Of a stretch of DNA of 64,000 bases, positions 1-8,653 are shown in pieces. Made by a program: the position numbers and the translations under genes. The DNA comes from Bacillota bacterium (lineage in GTDB: Bacteria > Bacillota > Clostridia > Christensenellales > UMGS416), in NCBI GenBank assembly GCA_023435705.1, contig JAEYRH010000016.1, positions 372,001 to 436,000 of the forward strand. Reading direction: 5' to 3'. Under the pieces are notes generated by a model. The model did no database searches. It was given only the letters and a program-made list of their open reading frames with translations, and was not told where the DNA came from. Position 1 is the stretch's first letter. Every line of letters starts with the position of its first letter.

Positions 1-2
1 TG

Positions 3-1691
3 CAGGAAGTGCTGGCAATGGTGGAGGTCACCGGCGGTGCGCCGCTGGTGGCGGTATTATCAAACCTAAGCGAGGCGAACCTGAAAAAGGGGAACCTGGT
101 GAATGCAATGGTGTTTTGCCAGCGGGCGCTGGTGGAGACTAAGAAACAGAATCTCGGGAACGCACACCTCTACCCTTGCCTGATCAACTTTGGTAAAATT
201 TACGAACTGTCAAACCAGCAGGAAAAAGCCATATCCAGCTACACAGAGGCGCTGGATTGCGCCATGCGAACGAATAACCGCTATTCGATGGCCGAAGCCC
301 TGACTGCCATCGGGTCGCTGCTGCTGCAAACCGAAGGCTCCGGTGAGTCGCTCACGGCGCTGGAGCAGGCATTATCGCTTTCGACTGAAATCCAGGCCGG
401 AGAGCAGCGCCGCCAGATCCACAGGCTGTTGATGGAGGCGTATGAAAGAAGCGGCGATTACCGCCAGGCTTATCTGCACCAGAAGAGCTTTATGGAAATA
501 GATAAAAGCCTTGAGACCGATGCGATGGAACGGAGGCTCAATCACTATTTCGCTGACCTGAAAATCGATCAGGCCCGCAAGGCTGCTGAGATCCACAGGC
601 TGACCAATGTTGAGCTTCGGCAAAAAACAGATGAAATCGAGCAGAAGGCGCGCGATCTGGAGGATGCCTACCGCAACATCAAAGCGATCAGTGAGATCGG
701 GCAGCGCATCACCAATACCCTGGACTTTGACCTGGTGCTGAGCACAATCCATGACAGTGTGCGAGCTCTTATGGATGCGGATCTGTTTGCGATCGGTTTG
801 TACGACGAGACAATGGGGATTGTGGATTACCGCCTGGTCGTGGTGGATTCCAGACCAAGACCGCTGTTTCAGGTTTCTGTGGAAGACGGCAGGAGCATTG
901 CATCCGGTGTGATCCGCACTGGCCGGGAGATGATGCTGGATAATGGAGATTTGCTATTTACTGAAAATGCGTCAATACTGGGCGAGAGAGACGATTGCAA
1001 GCCACCAAAGTCCTCCCTTTGCTGCCCGCTGACACTGGCAGACAGGATCACCGGCATAATTCTTGTGCAAAGCTGCCATTCCAACGCTTTTAATGAGCGA
1101 CATATGGAGACAATCAAAGCCCTGGCTTCTTTTATTGCGATTGCCTTGAACAACTCCCGCCAGTCGGAGGAATTGAAGGCAAAAGCGAGAGAGCTGGAGC
1201 TTGCCTCGCGCACCGACCCGCTGACGGGCCTTTACAACCGCCGCCACCTGATGGAGAAAATTGAAGAGGAACGGGTGCGCTACAAGCGGAATGGCCGGCC
1301 GTTCAGCGTGATCATATGCGACATTGACTATTTCAAGAAAGTCAATGATGTGTATGGCCACGATTGCGGAGACGCGGTGCTCAAATCCCTCTCCACCCTG
1401 CTGAGCCGTCACATCCGCAAGCAGGATTGCCTGGGCCGCTGGGGTGGTGAAGAATTCCTGATGCTGCTGCCCGAAACAACAGCCGAGGGCGCTACGGTGC
1501 TGGCTGAGAAACTGCGCAAACGTATTGAGGATTATGAGTTTACCTATGCGGGGATCAGAATCCCTTTGACAATGACATTTGGCGTGGCACAATACAACGA
1601 CGATTATGGTGTGGATGCCTGCATCGTGGGGGCGGACAGCGCTCTGTACAAGGGGAAGAGCAATGGCAGGAATTGTGTGGTGACTTTTTAA
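3..1691 (+). CDS. TPR-GAF-GGDEF diguanylate cyclase (5' partial)
   Basis: Predicted diguanylate cyclase that makes c-di-GMP from GTP. The reading frame is open to the window edge, so the true start lies upstream. The order is TPR-like helical repeats (about residues 1-175 of the visible part), a coiled coil (about 185-225), a GAF domain (about 235-385) and a C-terminal GGDEF domain that begins with the usual DPLTGLYNRR. The active-site motif is GGEEF at about residue 479, so it should be catalytically competent. An RxxD inhibitory site (RKQD) sits five residues before it. No transmembrane segment is visible, so a cytosolic enzyme regulated by the TPR and GAF parts is likely. It is the only diguanylate cyclase in the window and a possible source of c-di-GMP for the Pel region near 23-38 kb; that link is inference. 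Confidence 0.93.
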   Translation, partial: QEVLAMVEVTGGAPLVAVLSNLSEANLKKGNLVNAMVFCQRALVETKKQNLGNAHLYPCLINFGKIYELSNQQEKAISSYTEALDCAMRTNNRYSMAEALTAIGSLLLQTEGSGESLTALEQALSLSTEIQAGEQRRQIHRLLMEAYERSGDYRQAYLHQKSFMEIDKSLETDAMERRLNHYFADLKIDQARKAAEIHRLTNVELRQKTDEIEQKARDLEDAYRNIKAISEIGQRITNTLDFDLVLSTIHDSVRALMDADLFAIGLYDETMGIVDYRLVVVDSRPRPLFQVSVEDGRSIASGVIRTGREMMLDNGDLLFTENASILGERDDCKPPKSSLCCPLTLADRITGIILVQSCHSNAFNERHMETIKALASFIAIALNNSRQSEELKAKARELELASRTDPLTGLYNRRHLMEKIEEERVRYKRNGRPFSVIICDIDYFKKVNDVYGHDCGDAVLKSLSTLLSRHIRKQDCLGRWGGEEFLMLLPETTAEGATVLAEKLRKRIEDYEFTYAGIRIPLTMTFGVAQYNDDYGVDACIVGADSALYKGKSNGRNCVVTF

Positions 1692-1807
1692 GCATCGCCA
1701 ATACACAAACCGAACCGGAATGTCTGGATTATTTTGGCTCTCATCAGCACAAAGAGCGCAATTATCGTCATCTTTTCAGAATGCGGGTTGCTTTTCTGAC
1801 AACATGT

Positions 1808-1836
1808 TTGCACAGATATTTCATTTCACTTATAAT
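1808..1836 (+). promoter_or_regulatory. Sigma-A type promoter for the carboxylesterase
   Basis: TTGCAC at 1808-1813 and a perfect TATAAT at 1831-1836 are separated by 17 bp. The start codon of the esterase follows at 1879. Confidence 0.8.
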
Positions 1837-1878
1837 ACTAATTAGCGATTCAAGTGATCTTTGAAAGGAGCGTTGACC

Positions 1879-3429
1879 ATGGCCAAAAAGTTCCTATGTT
1901 CCACTTCGGAACCCATCGTGCAAACGCAAGCAGGGAAATTACGGGGTTACTGCCTTGATGGCACCTATACATTCCATGGAATCAAGTATGCAAATGCCAA
2001 GCGGTTTAAAATGCCTACGCCGGTGCAACCCTGGGACGATGTGAAAGACGCTCTTGGATACGGATGCATTGCGCCGTTGCTGGATCCCTTTTCCCATGAT
2101 AATGAGCTTTTAATGCCTCACCGGCTCTGGCCTGAAAGCGAGAATTGCCAGTATTTGAATATCTGGACACGCAGCATCGACGCTGCTGCGAAAAAGCCGG
2201 TCATGGTGTGGCTGCATGGAGGCGGCTTTTCTGCCGGATCCTCAATAGAGCAGGTTGCCTATGACGGCGACAGCCTGTGCAAGTATGGCGACGTGGTCGT
2301 AGTCACGCTGAACCACCGCCTCAACATCCTTGGCTACCTCGATCTTTCATCTTTTGGCAAACAGTATGCCAACTCCGGCAACTCCGGAATGGCGGACATT
2401 GTGGAGGCCCTCCGGTGGGTGCGTGAAAACATCGCAGCCTTTGGCGGCGATCCGGACAATGTGACGATCTTCGGCCAGTCCGGCGGCGGCGGCAAGGTGA
2501 CCACCCTCATGCAGATCCCGGAGGCAGAGGGCCTGTTCCACAAGGCGATCGTGATGAGCGGCGTGTTTGACATGTCGTTCGGCGGTGTGCGTGATGACAG
2601 GGCTGTGGTCCTGGCGATGCTGAAGGAGCTGAACCTTGCAGAGGAAGATGTGGAAAAACTGGAAACACTTCCATTTGCCGAGCTGGCAGGGGCATTCCGC
2701 AGGGCGGGCAAAGCGCTTCGAAAGCAAAACATACAAGTGATGACAGGCCCCACTCCCAACGAATGGTACCTGGGTGACCCCCTCAAGGTGGGCTTCTCCG
2801 AACTCGCGAGAAAAACCCCAACCATGGCTGGCACAGTCATCGCGGAGTTTTCGTTCGGGCCGGGCGTGCCGAACAAACAGAGCCTGTCCGCCGATGCCAG
2901 GCGGGAGCTGATTGTAAAGAAATACGGCGACGCCGCAGACGAGCTGATCCGCTTGTTCCGGCAGGCTTATCCGGATAAAAACGAACTGGGCCTGCTGGAC
3001 ATGGATGCGTTCTTCCGGGTGCCGACGATCAAATACCTTGAGCAGAAGTCCGCTGTGGCAAGCGCGCCGGTCTATTCCTACATGTTCTCGCTGGATTTCG
3101 ATTATGATGACGGAAAGCCGGCGTGGCATTGTGCCGATATCCCCTTCGCATTTCACAATTGCGACATTGTGCCGGTGTGCAACATTGAGGGCGTGACCGA
3201 GCGGTTGGAGGAGCAATTCTGCGGAGCCTATGTGAACTTTGCACGCACCGGGAATCCTGATCACCCTGCCCTGCCTCATTGGCCGGTGTTTACACCGGAA
3301 AACAAGGCCACAATGGTGTTTGACCGGCAGTGCGAGGTGCGCGTGGATTATGAGCGCGAGTTGATGGATCTGCTGCAAAAGGTTGCGCCGCCGTTTCGGC
3401 CGGGCTTTTCCAGACGTGATGACGATTGA
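1879..3429 (+). CDS. Type B carboxylesterase
   Basis: Alpha/beta-hydrolase of the carboxylesterase type B (pnbA-like) family, which hydrolyses carboxylic esters; the physiological substrate is unknown. Visible signs are the oxyanion-hole motif HGGGF at about residue 113, the nucleophile elbow GQSGGG with Ser201, and the region WHCADIPFAF, which holds the likely catalytic His. The 516-residue length fits the family. I chose ATG 1879 rather than the upstream in-frame TTG at 1861 because AAAGGAG at 1864-1870 lies 8 nt before it. No signal peptide is seen, so it is probably cytosolic. It is a monocistronic unit with its own promoter and a hairpin directly after the stop. Confidence 0.92.
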   Translation: MAKKFLCSTSEPIVQTQAGKLRGYCLDGTYTFHGIKYANAKRFKMPTPVQPWDDVKDALGYGCIAPLLDPFSHDNELLMPHRLWPESENCQYLNIWTRSIDAAAKKPVMVWLHGGGFSAGSSIEQVAYDGDSLCKYGDVVVVTLNHRLNILGYLDLSSFGKQYANSGNSGMADIVEALRWVRENIAAFGGDPDNVTIFGQSGGGGKVTTLMQIPEAEGLFHKAIVMSGVFDMSFGGVRDDRAVVLAMLKELNLAEEDVEKLETLPFAELAGAFRRAGKALRKQNIQVMTGPTPNEWYLGDPLKVGFSELARKTPTMAGTVIAEFSFGPGVPNKQSLSADARRELIVKKYGDAADELIRLFRQAYPDKNELGLLDMDAFFRVPTIKYLEQKSAVASAPVYSYMFSLDFDYDDGKPAWHCADIPFAFHNCDIVPVCNIEGVTERLEEQFCGAYVNFARTGNPDHPALPHWPVFTPENKATMVFDRQCEVRVDYERELMDLLQKVAPPFRPGFSRRDDD

Positions 3430-3441
3430 TTGACAGCAAAG

Positions 3442-3465
3442 GGGGAGCGCCATATGGCGCTCCCC
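3442..3465. terminator. Perfect palindromic hairpin between convergent genes
   Basis: A 24-nt perfect palindrome with 10-bp arms starting GGGGAGCGCC and an ATAT loop. It sits between the convergent esterase and dioxygenase genes. There is no long T-run, so it is a probable bidirectional terminator rather than a textbook one. Confidence 0.6.
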
Positions 3466-3471
3466 TAATGA

Positions 3472-4239
3472 TTAACCGATAAGATAGCTGGTCATAGAGA
3501 TGGAACCAAGCGTACATTCCTCATTGAACACTTGAATGTCCTCCTGCTGCCCTGCCGCCCCCAGCACTGCCAGCAGCGGCGCATAATGATCCAGTATGGG
3601 CACGGACTTGCGGGCACATTCACCTGCCTGCCAGTAATCTACCACTTTCTGATGATCTCCAGAGCGGACTGCATGGGCAATAACCCGATCAAATTCGTCT
3701 GCCCAGAGGTAACCGCCCTCCCGGCCAAACTCCACCAAACCAAGATTGTGCACCACGTTTCCGCTGCCCAGGATCAACACACCTTGCTCCCGCAGTGGCG
3801 CGATCCTACGCCCGATTTCGTAGTGGGTTTCAGGTATTGCATTTTGGTCCACACTCACTTGGAATACCGGGATATCTGCCGCCGGATACATCACATTCAA
3901 TACCGACCATGTGCCATGGTCGAAGCCCCAGCCATGATCCAATTGTGAGATGCCGCCCAGCAACTTGTTGGCCTGTTTCGCCAGTTCCGGTGCGCCGTGG
4001 GCCGGATAAACGACTTCGTATAGCTCCCGGGGAAAGCCGTACATATCATAAATCATTTTGGGATTGGCATTGTCCATTACGCGGGTGCCGGCGGTGTACC
4101 AGTGGGCAGAAACGGAAAGGATGGCCGATGGCCGCGGTATCCGCAAGGCGATGTCCTTCCATTCCCTGGTATACTTGTTGTCATCAATAGCATTCATTGG
4201 GGAGCCGTGGCCGATGAACAGCACAGGCATTTTCAACAT
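3472..4239 (-). CDS. DODA-type (class III) extradiol dioxygenase, YgiD-like
   Basis: Member of the LigB/DODA family of metal-dependent extradiol aromatic-ring-opening dioxygenases, similar in layout to E. coli YgiD. The N-terminal motif FIGHGSPMN and the later SAHWYT and NVVHNL segments carry the His residues expected for metal binding. The 255-residue length fits. I start it at ATG 4239 because GGAGG (4247-4251 on the plus strand as CCTCC) lies 7 nt upstream; the longer frame to 4278 has no such site. It follows the Rnk-like gene by 39 bp on the same strand and may be cotranscribed with it. The substrate cannot be read from the sequence. Confidence 0.88.
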   Translation of the reverse strand: MLKMPVLFIGHGSPMNAIDDNKYTREWKDIALRIPRPSAILSVSAHWYTAGTRVMDNANPKMIYDMYGFPRELYEVVYPAHGAPELAKQANKLLGGISQLDHGWGFDHGTWSVLNVMYPAADIPVFQVSVDQNAIPETHYEIGRRIAPLREQGVLILGSGNVVHNLGLVEFGREGGYLWADEFDRVIAHAVRSGDHQKVVDYWQAGECARKSVPILDHYAPLLAVLGAAGQQEDIQVFNEECTLGSISMTSYLIG

Positions 4240-4278
4240 GCGACAACCTCCATCACGCAAGAGCTGCGTCATGCGCAC

Positions 4279-4689
4279 TTATAAATGAAAATCGCCTGCA
4301 GCTTCCGGTTGATACAGCACCTTTTGTATCTCGATCTCCATCGTGCCGGAGGGCACACTCCACTCAATGCGGTCGCCCTCACGGTAACCCAGCAATGCAG
4401 TGCCGATGGGTGAAAAGACGGAAAGCTTGCCGCTGCCCCAATCAGCATCGTTGGGATACACCAACGATACTTCCTTTTCCCTGCCGTTGAGGCGCACCAG
4501 CGCCTTAGTGTTCATGCTGACGGCCTCCTTCGGCAGCTCCTGTGGAGCCACGATTGTTGCCTTGCGCAATTCACCATCCAGTTTGCGGATAGACACAGTA
4601 GCTGGGTCTCCTGCCTCCTGCCGGTGGTCCTCCATGAGCCGCACGAGCCTGTCTCGATCGGCATCTGTAATGATCAGATTGTGTTGCAT
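4279..4689 (-). CDS. Rnk/GreA-like C-terminal domain protein
   Basis: A 136-residue protein with the Rnk-type N-terminus (NLIITDADRDRL) and the GreA/GreB C-terminal fold (FSPIGTALLGYREGDRIEW). This family binds RNA polymerase through the secondary channel or acts as a nucleoside diphosphate kinase regulator. It lacks the long GreA coiled coil that carries the cleavage-factor acidic tip. ATG 4689 is chosen because GGGAGG lies about 7 nt upstream. The C-terminal tail, LYQPEAAGDFHL, is nearly identical to that of the next gene upstream (LYQPEAAGDYHL), so the two are a tandem paralogous pair. Confidence 0.85.
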   Translation of the reverse strand: MQHNLIITDADRDRLVRLMEDHRQEAGDPATVSIRKLDGELRKATIVAPQELPKEAVSMNTKALVRLNGREKEVSLVYPNDADWGSGKLSVFSPIGTALLGYREGDRIEWSVPSGTMEIEIQKVLYQPEAAGDFHL

Positions 4690-4739
4690 CTTCCTGCCTC
4701 CCACTAAATAACCCATTATTGTCTCAAATTGTTTCCCAC

Positions 4740-5663
4740 TTATAGATGATAATCACCCGCCGCTTCCGGTTGATACAGGATTTTGTGGACCGTGATATCC
4801 ACCTCTCCATGCGGCGTTTCCCATAGAATCCTGTCCCCTTCCGAATACCCCAGAATGGCAGTGCCCACAGTACTGAAGACGGAGATACATTTTTCCTGGC
4901 CATCGGTGTCACCGGGGTATCTCAGCGAGACTTCTGTCTCCCGTTGGTCAAGGCTCAACAGCGCCTTGGTGTTCATCGTCACCACTGTGCCCGGAAGCAC
5001 CTGGGGGTTCATGATGACAGCCCGATCCAGCTCGTATTCCAGATTTCGCAGAGGATCGGGAACCTCGCCGCGCACCTTGTGCAACTCCTCGTCAATCAAC
5101 CTCTTCAATCGGTCTCTGTCTACCTCTGTAATGTAGATTTCCTTTGCAGGACCCGCCACAATGGATTTCAAATACCGCTCCATTGTCATGGAAAAGCACC
5201 GGTGCGTCTGCGTATCATGTTCCGAGCGAAAGCCCATGCGAAGAAAAGCCCGAATAGACCGGATGTTCTGCCGATGAATCCTGGCCAAAACCCGTTTCGC
5301 TCGCAGTGTAAAAAACGCGTGCTTCATCCCTTCCCTGATGACAGCACTCCCCAGCCGGTTTCCCCATTGGCTTCGGTCACCAATGACGATGACCATCTCA
5401 ACCTCAGAACCCCTCACGGCAAGGCGAAGGAACCCAACCGGCATATTCTGCCGATCATATGCCAGGAAGAACCGGCCGTTCTGGCTAAACAGATGGGTCA
5501 AAACGGGAAGGTGCACCCTGTCGATAGCCTGCTGGATCTGGCATGACACGTCGCGCGCGTCGCTCAAATAGCGCACAACCTCCTGATCCTGAAGCCATTG
5601 AATCAAAATGAGAGCGTTTTCTCTGGTAATTTCGGAAGATAAAGAAACAAAAGGCTCTTTCAT
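4740..5663 (-). CDS. GNAT acetyltransferase fused to an Rnk/GreA-like domain
   Basis: A 307-residue two-domain protein. Residues about 1-165 form a GNAT N-acetyltransferase, with the acetyl-CoA loop region around WGNRLGSAVI and the typical tail NIRSIRAFLRMGF. Residues about 172-307 repeat the whole Rnk/GreA-like module found alone in the next gene, ending LYQPEAAGDYHL. The enzyme could acetylate a protein or small molecule near RNA polymerase, but no substrate can be read. ATG 5663 is preferred over the upstream GTG because AAGGTG lies 8 nt before it. A good promoter lies at 5738-5765. It is likely cotranscribed with the single-domain paralogue 50 bp downstream. Confidence 0.87.
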   Translation of the reverse strand: MKEPFVSLSSEITRENALILIQWLQDQEVVRYLSDARDVSCQIQQAIDRVHLPVLTHLFSQNGRFFLAYDRQNMPVGFLRLAVRGSEVEMVIVIGDRSQWGNRLGSAVIREGMKHAFFTLRAKRVLARIHRQNIRSIRAFLRMGFRSEHDTQTHRCFSMTMERYLKSIVAGPAKEIYITEVDRDRLKRLIDEELHKVRGEVPDPLRNLEYELDRAVIMNPQVLPGTVVTMNTKALLSLDQRETEVSLRYPGDTDGQEKCISVFSTVGTAILGYSEGDRILWETPHGEVDITVHKILYQPEAAGDYHL

Positions 5664-5737
5664 CTTTACCACACCTTGTCGTAAAAAATTAAAAGCCTTT
5701 CATAGAAAAGCACTATGACGGTTCTTTTGTCACTTAT

Positions 5738-5765
5738 ATTATAGCCGATGTGAACAAAAAGTCAA
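5738..5765 (-). promoter_or_regulatory. Promoter for the GNAT-Rnk fusion gene
   Basis: On the minus strand TTGACT (5760-5765) and TATAAT (5738-5743) are 16 bp apart, about 75 bp upstream of the start codon. Confidence 0.8.
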
Positions 5766-5804
5766 TTAGCCACAGTATCACTCAGCATGACTTGAAATCT
5801 ATAC

Positions 5805-6038
5805 TCAATCTGAGTATTCACGAAAAAGAACACTCAATTCGTCTTCATTGAAAAGCTGCCCGCTGCTGATAAACTTCTCAACCACGACAGAGCCGTCCAC
5901 CATGAATTCAACTTCCCAGCGCTGACCGGGCACAGCAATCTCAATCATGATGCTATCGCGAATCCTGTTCAGCCTGTAGTAAATTCTCTTATCATCCAGC
6001 AAATCCAGAAATTCGATCAGCTTGGCCAAGTCGCTCAT
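5805..6038 (-). CDS. Conserved small hypothetical protein
   Basis: A 77-residue protein, acidic and without membrane segments. It has an N-terminal helix rich in Leu and Asp followed by a beta-rich part (SIMIEIAVPGQRWEVEF). I recognise the general pattern from small hypothetical proteins in many bacterial genomes, sometimes near toxin-antitoxin loci, but cannot assign a function. A weak GGTGG lies upstream of ATG 6038. The E1 terminator at 6093-6129 separates it from the dehydrogenase operon. Confidence 0.7.
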   Translation of the reverse strand: MSDLAKLIEFLDLLDDKRIYYRLNRIRDSIMIEIAVPGQRWEVEFMVDGSVVVEKFISSGQLFNEDELSVLFREYSD

Positions 6039-6092
6039 GATCGATCACCACCGACCAATCATAATCCTATGGACAAACATCGTCAACATTGA

Positions 6093-6129
6093 CAAAACCG
6101 AGAGGTTTGGAACTCAGAAAACCTCTCGG
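6093..6129 (-). terminator. Rho-independent terminator of the 2-oxoacid dehydrogenase operon
   Basis: Perfect 11-bp arms (CCGAGAGGTTT at 6098-6108, complement at 6119-6129) with a 10-nt loop. On the minus strand a TTTTG tract follows directly. It lies 26 bp after the E1 stop codon. Confidence 0.9.
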
Positions 6130-6154
6130 CATGAATAATCTCTATGTGACCTCT

Positions 6155-8626
6155 TTATACTCCCCTTTTCGCCCGCACCACCTGCGCCGCATTCGTAAAC
6201 TGCCCTTGCGGCACATAGCTCTTGAGCGGCAGGATCTTCTCATGGATGGCTTCGATGATCCACCAGGGCTGCGGGAAGAAGGCACTGTCCAGCTCGGTGG
6301 CAGGTGTCACCCAGTTGCGGGCACCAATGACCACAGGCGGGGCATCCAGGTCATCGAATGCAAGCTCGGTGATGTTTCGGGCCAGATCCGCCGCGAAGCT
6401 GCCGCGCTCGCAGGCCTCGGTGACGATGACGACCTTACCGGTCTTTTTCACCGATTCCAGCACCATGGTGTAGTCGAATGGCACCATCGACCGAGCGTCG
6501 ATGACTTCTGCGGAAAGGCTGTATTTCGCCTGCAGCTCGTCGGCGGCGGTGATGGCCGTGTAGAGCGCCGCTCCAATGGTGATGATTGTGACATCCTTGC
6601 CCACGCGCTTCACATCCGGCTGGCCGATCGGGATTTCATAATACCCCTCGGGCACGCCTTCCTTGTGGAAGAGCTCACCGATGTCATAAAGCCGCTGGCT
6701 TTCGAAGAACAGCACCGGGTCGGTGCCGCTGAGGGCTGCATTCATCAGGCCTTTGGCGTCGTAGGGTGTGACCGGGTAAACGACCTTGAGGCCGGGGATG
6801 TGGGCTGCGATTGCAGTCCAGTCCTGGCTGTGCTGGGCGCCATACTTCATGCCCACGGAAAGGCGAAGCACTACGGGCATTTCCAGCTCCTGAGCCGACA
6901 TGGCCTGCCACTTGGCCAGCTGGTTGAAGATTTCATCTCCGGCGCGGCCCATAAAGTCGCAATACATCAATTCGACGACAGCCCGCCCGCCGCACATTGC
7001 GTAACCCACGGCAGAAGCCACGATGGCCGCCTCGCTGATGGGCGAGTTGAACAGGCGGTGATACGGCATGGCCTCGGTAAGGCCACGATAAACGGCAAAG
7101 GCTCCGCCCCAGTCGCGGTTGTCCTCGCCATAGGCGACAAGGGTTGGGTCGGTATAGAACTTGTCGATCAACGCCTCAAAAATGCCGTCACGCAGCTGAT
7201 AGATCTTGTTCTTGGAGATCGGCTTTCCGGCAGCGTCCAGACCGAAGCGCTCCTTTTTCTTCAAGCCTTCCACGCGGGGGTTCTGCTCCTTAGGCATCAG
7301 CGCGCTGCAAGGACCTTCTGCCATGGCGTCCTTCCTCTTGTTGGAGAACATCAGTTCAGCAATGGCGTCGGGGTTCTTTGCCAGTGACATATAAGGGGAA
7401 ACCTCGTTGTCCGCAGCAAGCTTCATGCTCTGGAAGATAAGTGCCCGGGTCTTCTCCCACAGGGCAGCCACGTTGTCTTCGCTGGTTACGCCGGCCTTGA
7501 CCAGCTCAGCCGGGAAGACAGTCAGCGGGTCTTGCTCCTGCCAGGCCTTGATCTCGTCCTCGGTGCGATAGGTGGAGGCGTCTGACGGCGAGTGGCCGCT
7601 GTAACGGTAGGTCACCACATCCAGCAGCACCGGGCCTTTGCCTTCCACAAGGATCTTCTTCTTCCGCGCCATAGCGTCGATCACGGCCAGCGGGTTGAAG
7701 CCGTCCACCCGCTCGGCATGCAGCTGCGTGGGGCTGATGCCCGCGCCGATTCTCGCGACCATCTGGTAAGCCATCGTCTCGCCCACGGTCTGACCACCCA
7801 TGCCATAATGGTTGTTGAATATGTTGAAGAGGATCGGCAGGCCGCCGTTATGGCCCTCCTCCCATAGCTCGGTGAGCTGATCCATCGCAGCGAAGTTGAA
7901 GGCCTCCCAAACAGGTCCGCAGCCCAACGAGCCGTCGCCGATGTTGGCCACGACGATGCCGCCCTTGGCATTCACACGCTTATAGAGTGCTGCGCCGGTT
8001 GCGATGCCGGCTGAGCCGCCCACGATGGCGTTGTTGGGGAAAATACCGAAGGGGATGAAGAACGTGTGCATCGAGCCGCCCAAGCCCTTGTTGAAACCCG
8101 CTTCCTTGGCGAAGATCTCGGAAATCGCGCCGTAGACGAGGAAAACCTCGGCCAACTCCTTCACGCTGTTGGTCTTAAAATACTTCTCCACCACGGCCAG
8201 GATGCGGCCGCCATTGGCTGCCTTCATGATGCGCATCAGTTCGTTATCAGACAACTTGCTGATGGCAGACAGGCCCTTGGCCAGGATCTCACCGTGGCTG
8301 CGGTGGGAGCCAAAGATATGGTCGTCAATGGTCAGGTGATATGCCTGGCCGACGGCAGAAGCCTCCTGCCCCATGGACAGGTGGGCTGGGCCGCCGTAGC
8401 CGCACTTGAGGCCCATGTATTCGCCGGTGCGCTTGATGGAGTTGAGCATCGACTCAAACTCGCGGATCACCGTCATATCGTGGAAGATACGGACCAGCTG
8501 TTTATCGGTATAATTTGCCCGCTCCTCGGTAACGGTGCGGCAATATTGGTTCACCGGGATTTTGTCGAACTCGATCCATCCGGCGGCACGAGCCTTTTGG
8601 GGGTCTACAGTCAATATCTTGGTCAT
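6155..8626 (-). CDS. Fused alpha-beta E1 component of a 2-oxoacid dehydrogenase complex
   Basis: Thiamine diphosphate-dependent E1 that decarboxylates a 2-oxoacid (or acetoin) and acylates the E2 lipoyl group. The 823 residues join an alpha part (about 1-440, with the ThDP motif GDG at 230-232 and its NN partner in FNIFNN) to a beta part (about 490-823, with YGEDN and the SPISEAAIVASAVG segment). In most bacteria these are two genes. The substrate (pyruvate, branched-chain 2-oxoacid or acetoin) cannot be settled from motifs. AGAGGAG lies about 8 nt before ATG 8626. It is the last gene of an E2-E3-E1 operon, 27 bp after E3, and is followed by a clear terminator. Confidence 0.9.
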   Translation of the reverse strand: MTKILTVDPQKARAAGWIEFDKIPVNQYCRTVTEERANYTDKQLVRIFHDMTVIREFESMLNSIKRTGEYMGLKCGYGGPAHLSMGQEASAVGQAYHLTIDDHIFGSHRSHGEILAKGLSAISKLSDNELMRIMKAANGGRILAVVEKYFKTNSVKELAEVFLVYGAISEIFAKEAGFNKGLGGSMHTFFIPFGIFPNNAIVGGSAGIATGAALYKRVNAKGGIVVANIGDGSLGCGPVWEAFNFAAMDQLTELWEEGHNGGLPILFNIFNNHYGMGGQTVGETMAYQMVARIGAGISPTQLHAERVDGFNPLAVIDAMARKKKILVEGKGPVLLDVVTYRYSGHSPSDASTYRTEDEIKAWQEQDPLTVFPAELVKAGVTSEDNVAALWEKTRALIFQSMKLAADNEVSPYMSLAKNPDAIAELMFSNKRKDAMAEGPCSALMPKEQNPRVEGLKKKERFGLDAAGKPISKNKIYQLRDGIFEALIDKFYTDPTLVAYGEDNRDWGGAFAVYRGLTEAMPYHRLFNSPISEAAIVASAVGYAMCGGRAVVELMYCDFMGRAGDEIFNQLAKWQAMSAQELEMPVVLRLSVGMKYGAQHSQDWTAIAAHIPGLKVVYPVTPYDAKGLMNAALSGTDPVLFFESQRLYDIGELFHKEGVPEGYYEIPIGQPDVKRVGKDVTIITIGAALYTAITAADELQAKYSLSAEVIDARSMVPFDYTMVLESVKKTGKVVIVTEACERGSFAADLARNITELAFDDLDAPPVVIGARNWVTPATELDSAFFPQPWWIIEAIHEKILPLKSYVPQGQFTNAAQVVRAKRGV

Positions 8627-8653
8627 TATGCTCTCTCCTCTTTCTGTGCTCGC

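Noticed and set aside
972..1706. 244-codon minus-strand ORF opposite the GGDEF gene
   Set aside because: Lies entirely in the shadow of a clear GGDEF protein, has no SD and its translation resembles no family.
6089..7387. 432-codon plus-strand ORF opposite the E1 gene
   Set aside because: Antisense shadow of the fused E1. The high-GC third positions of the real gene keep this frame open. The residue composition (His/Gly/Asp-rich) is typical of shadows.
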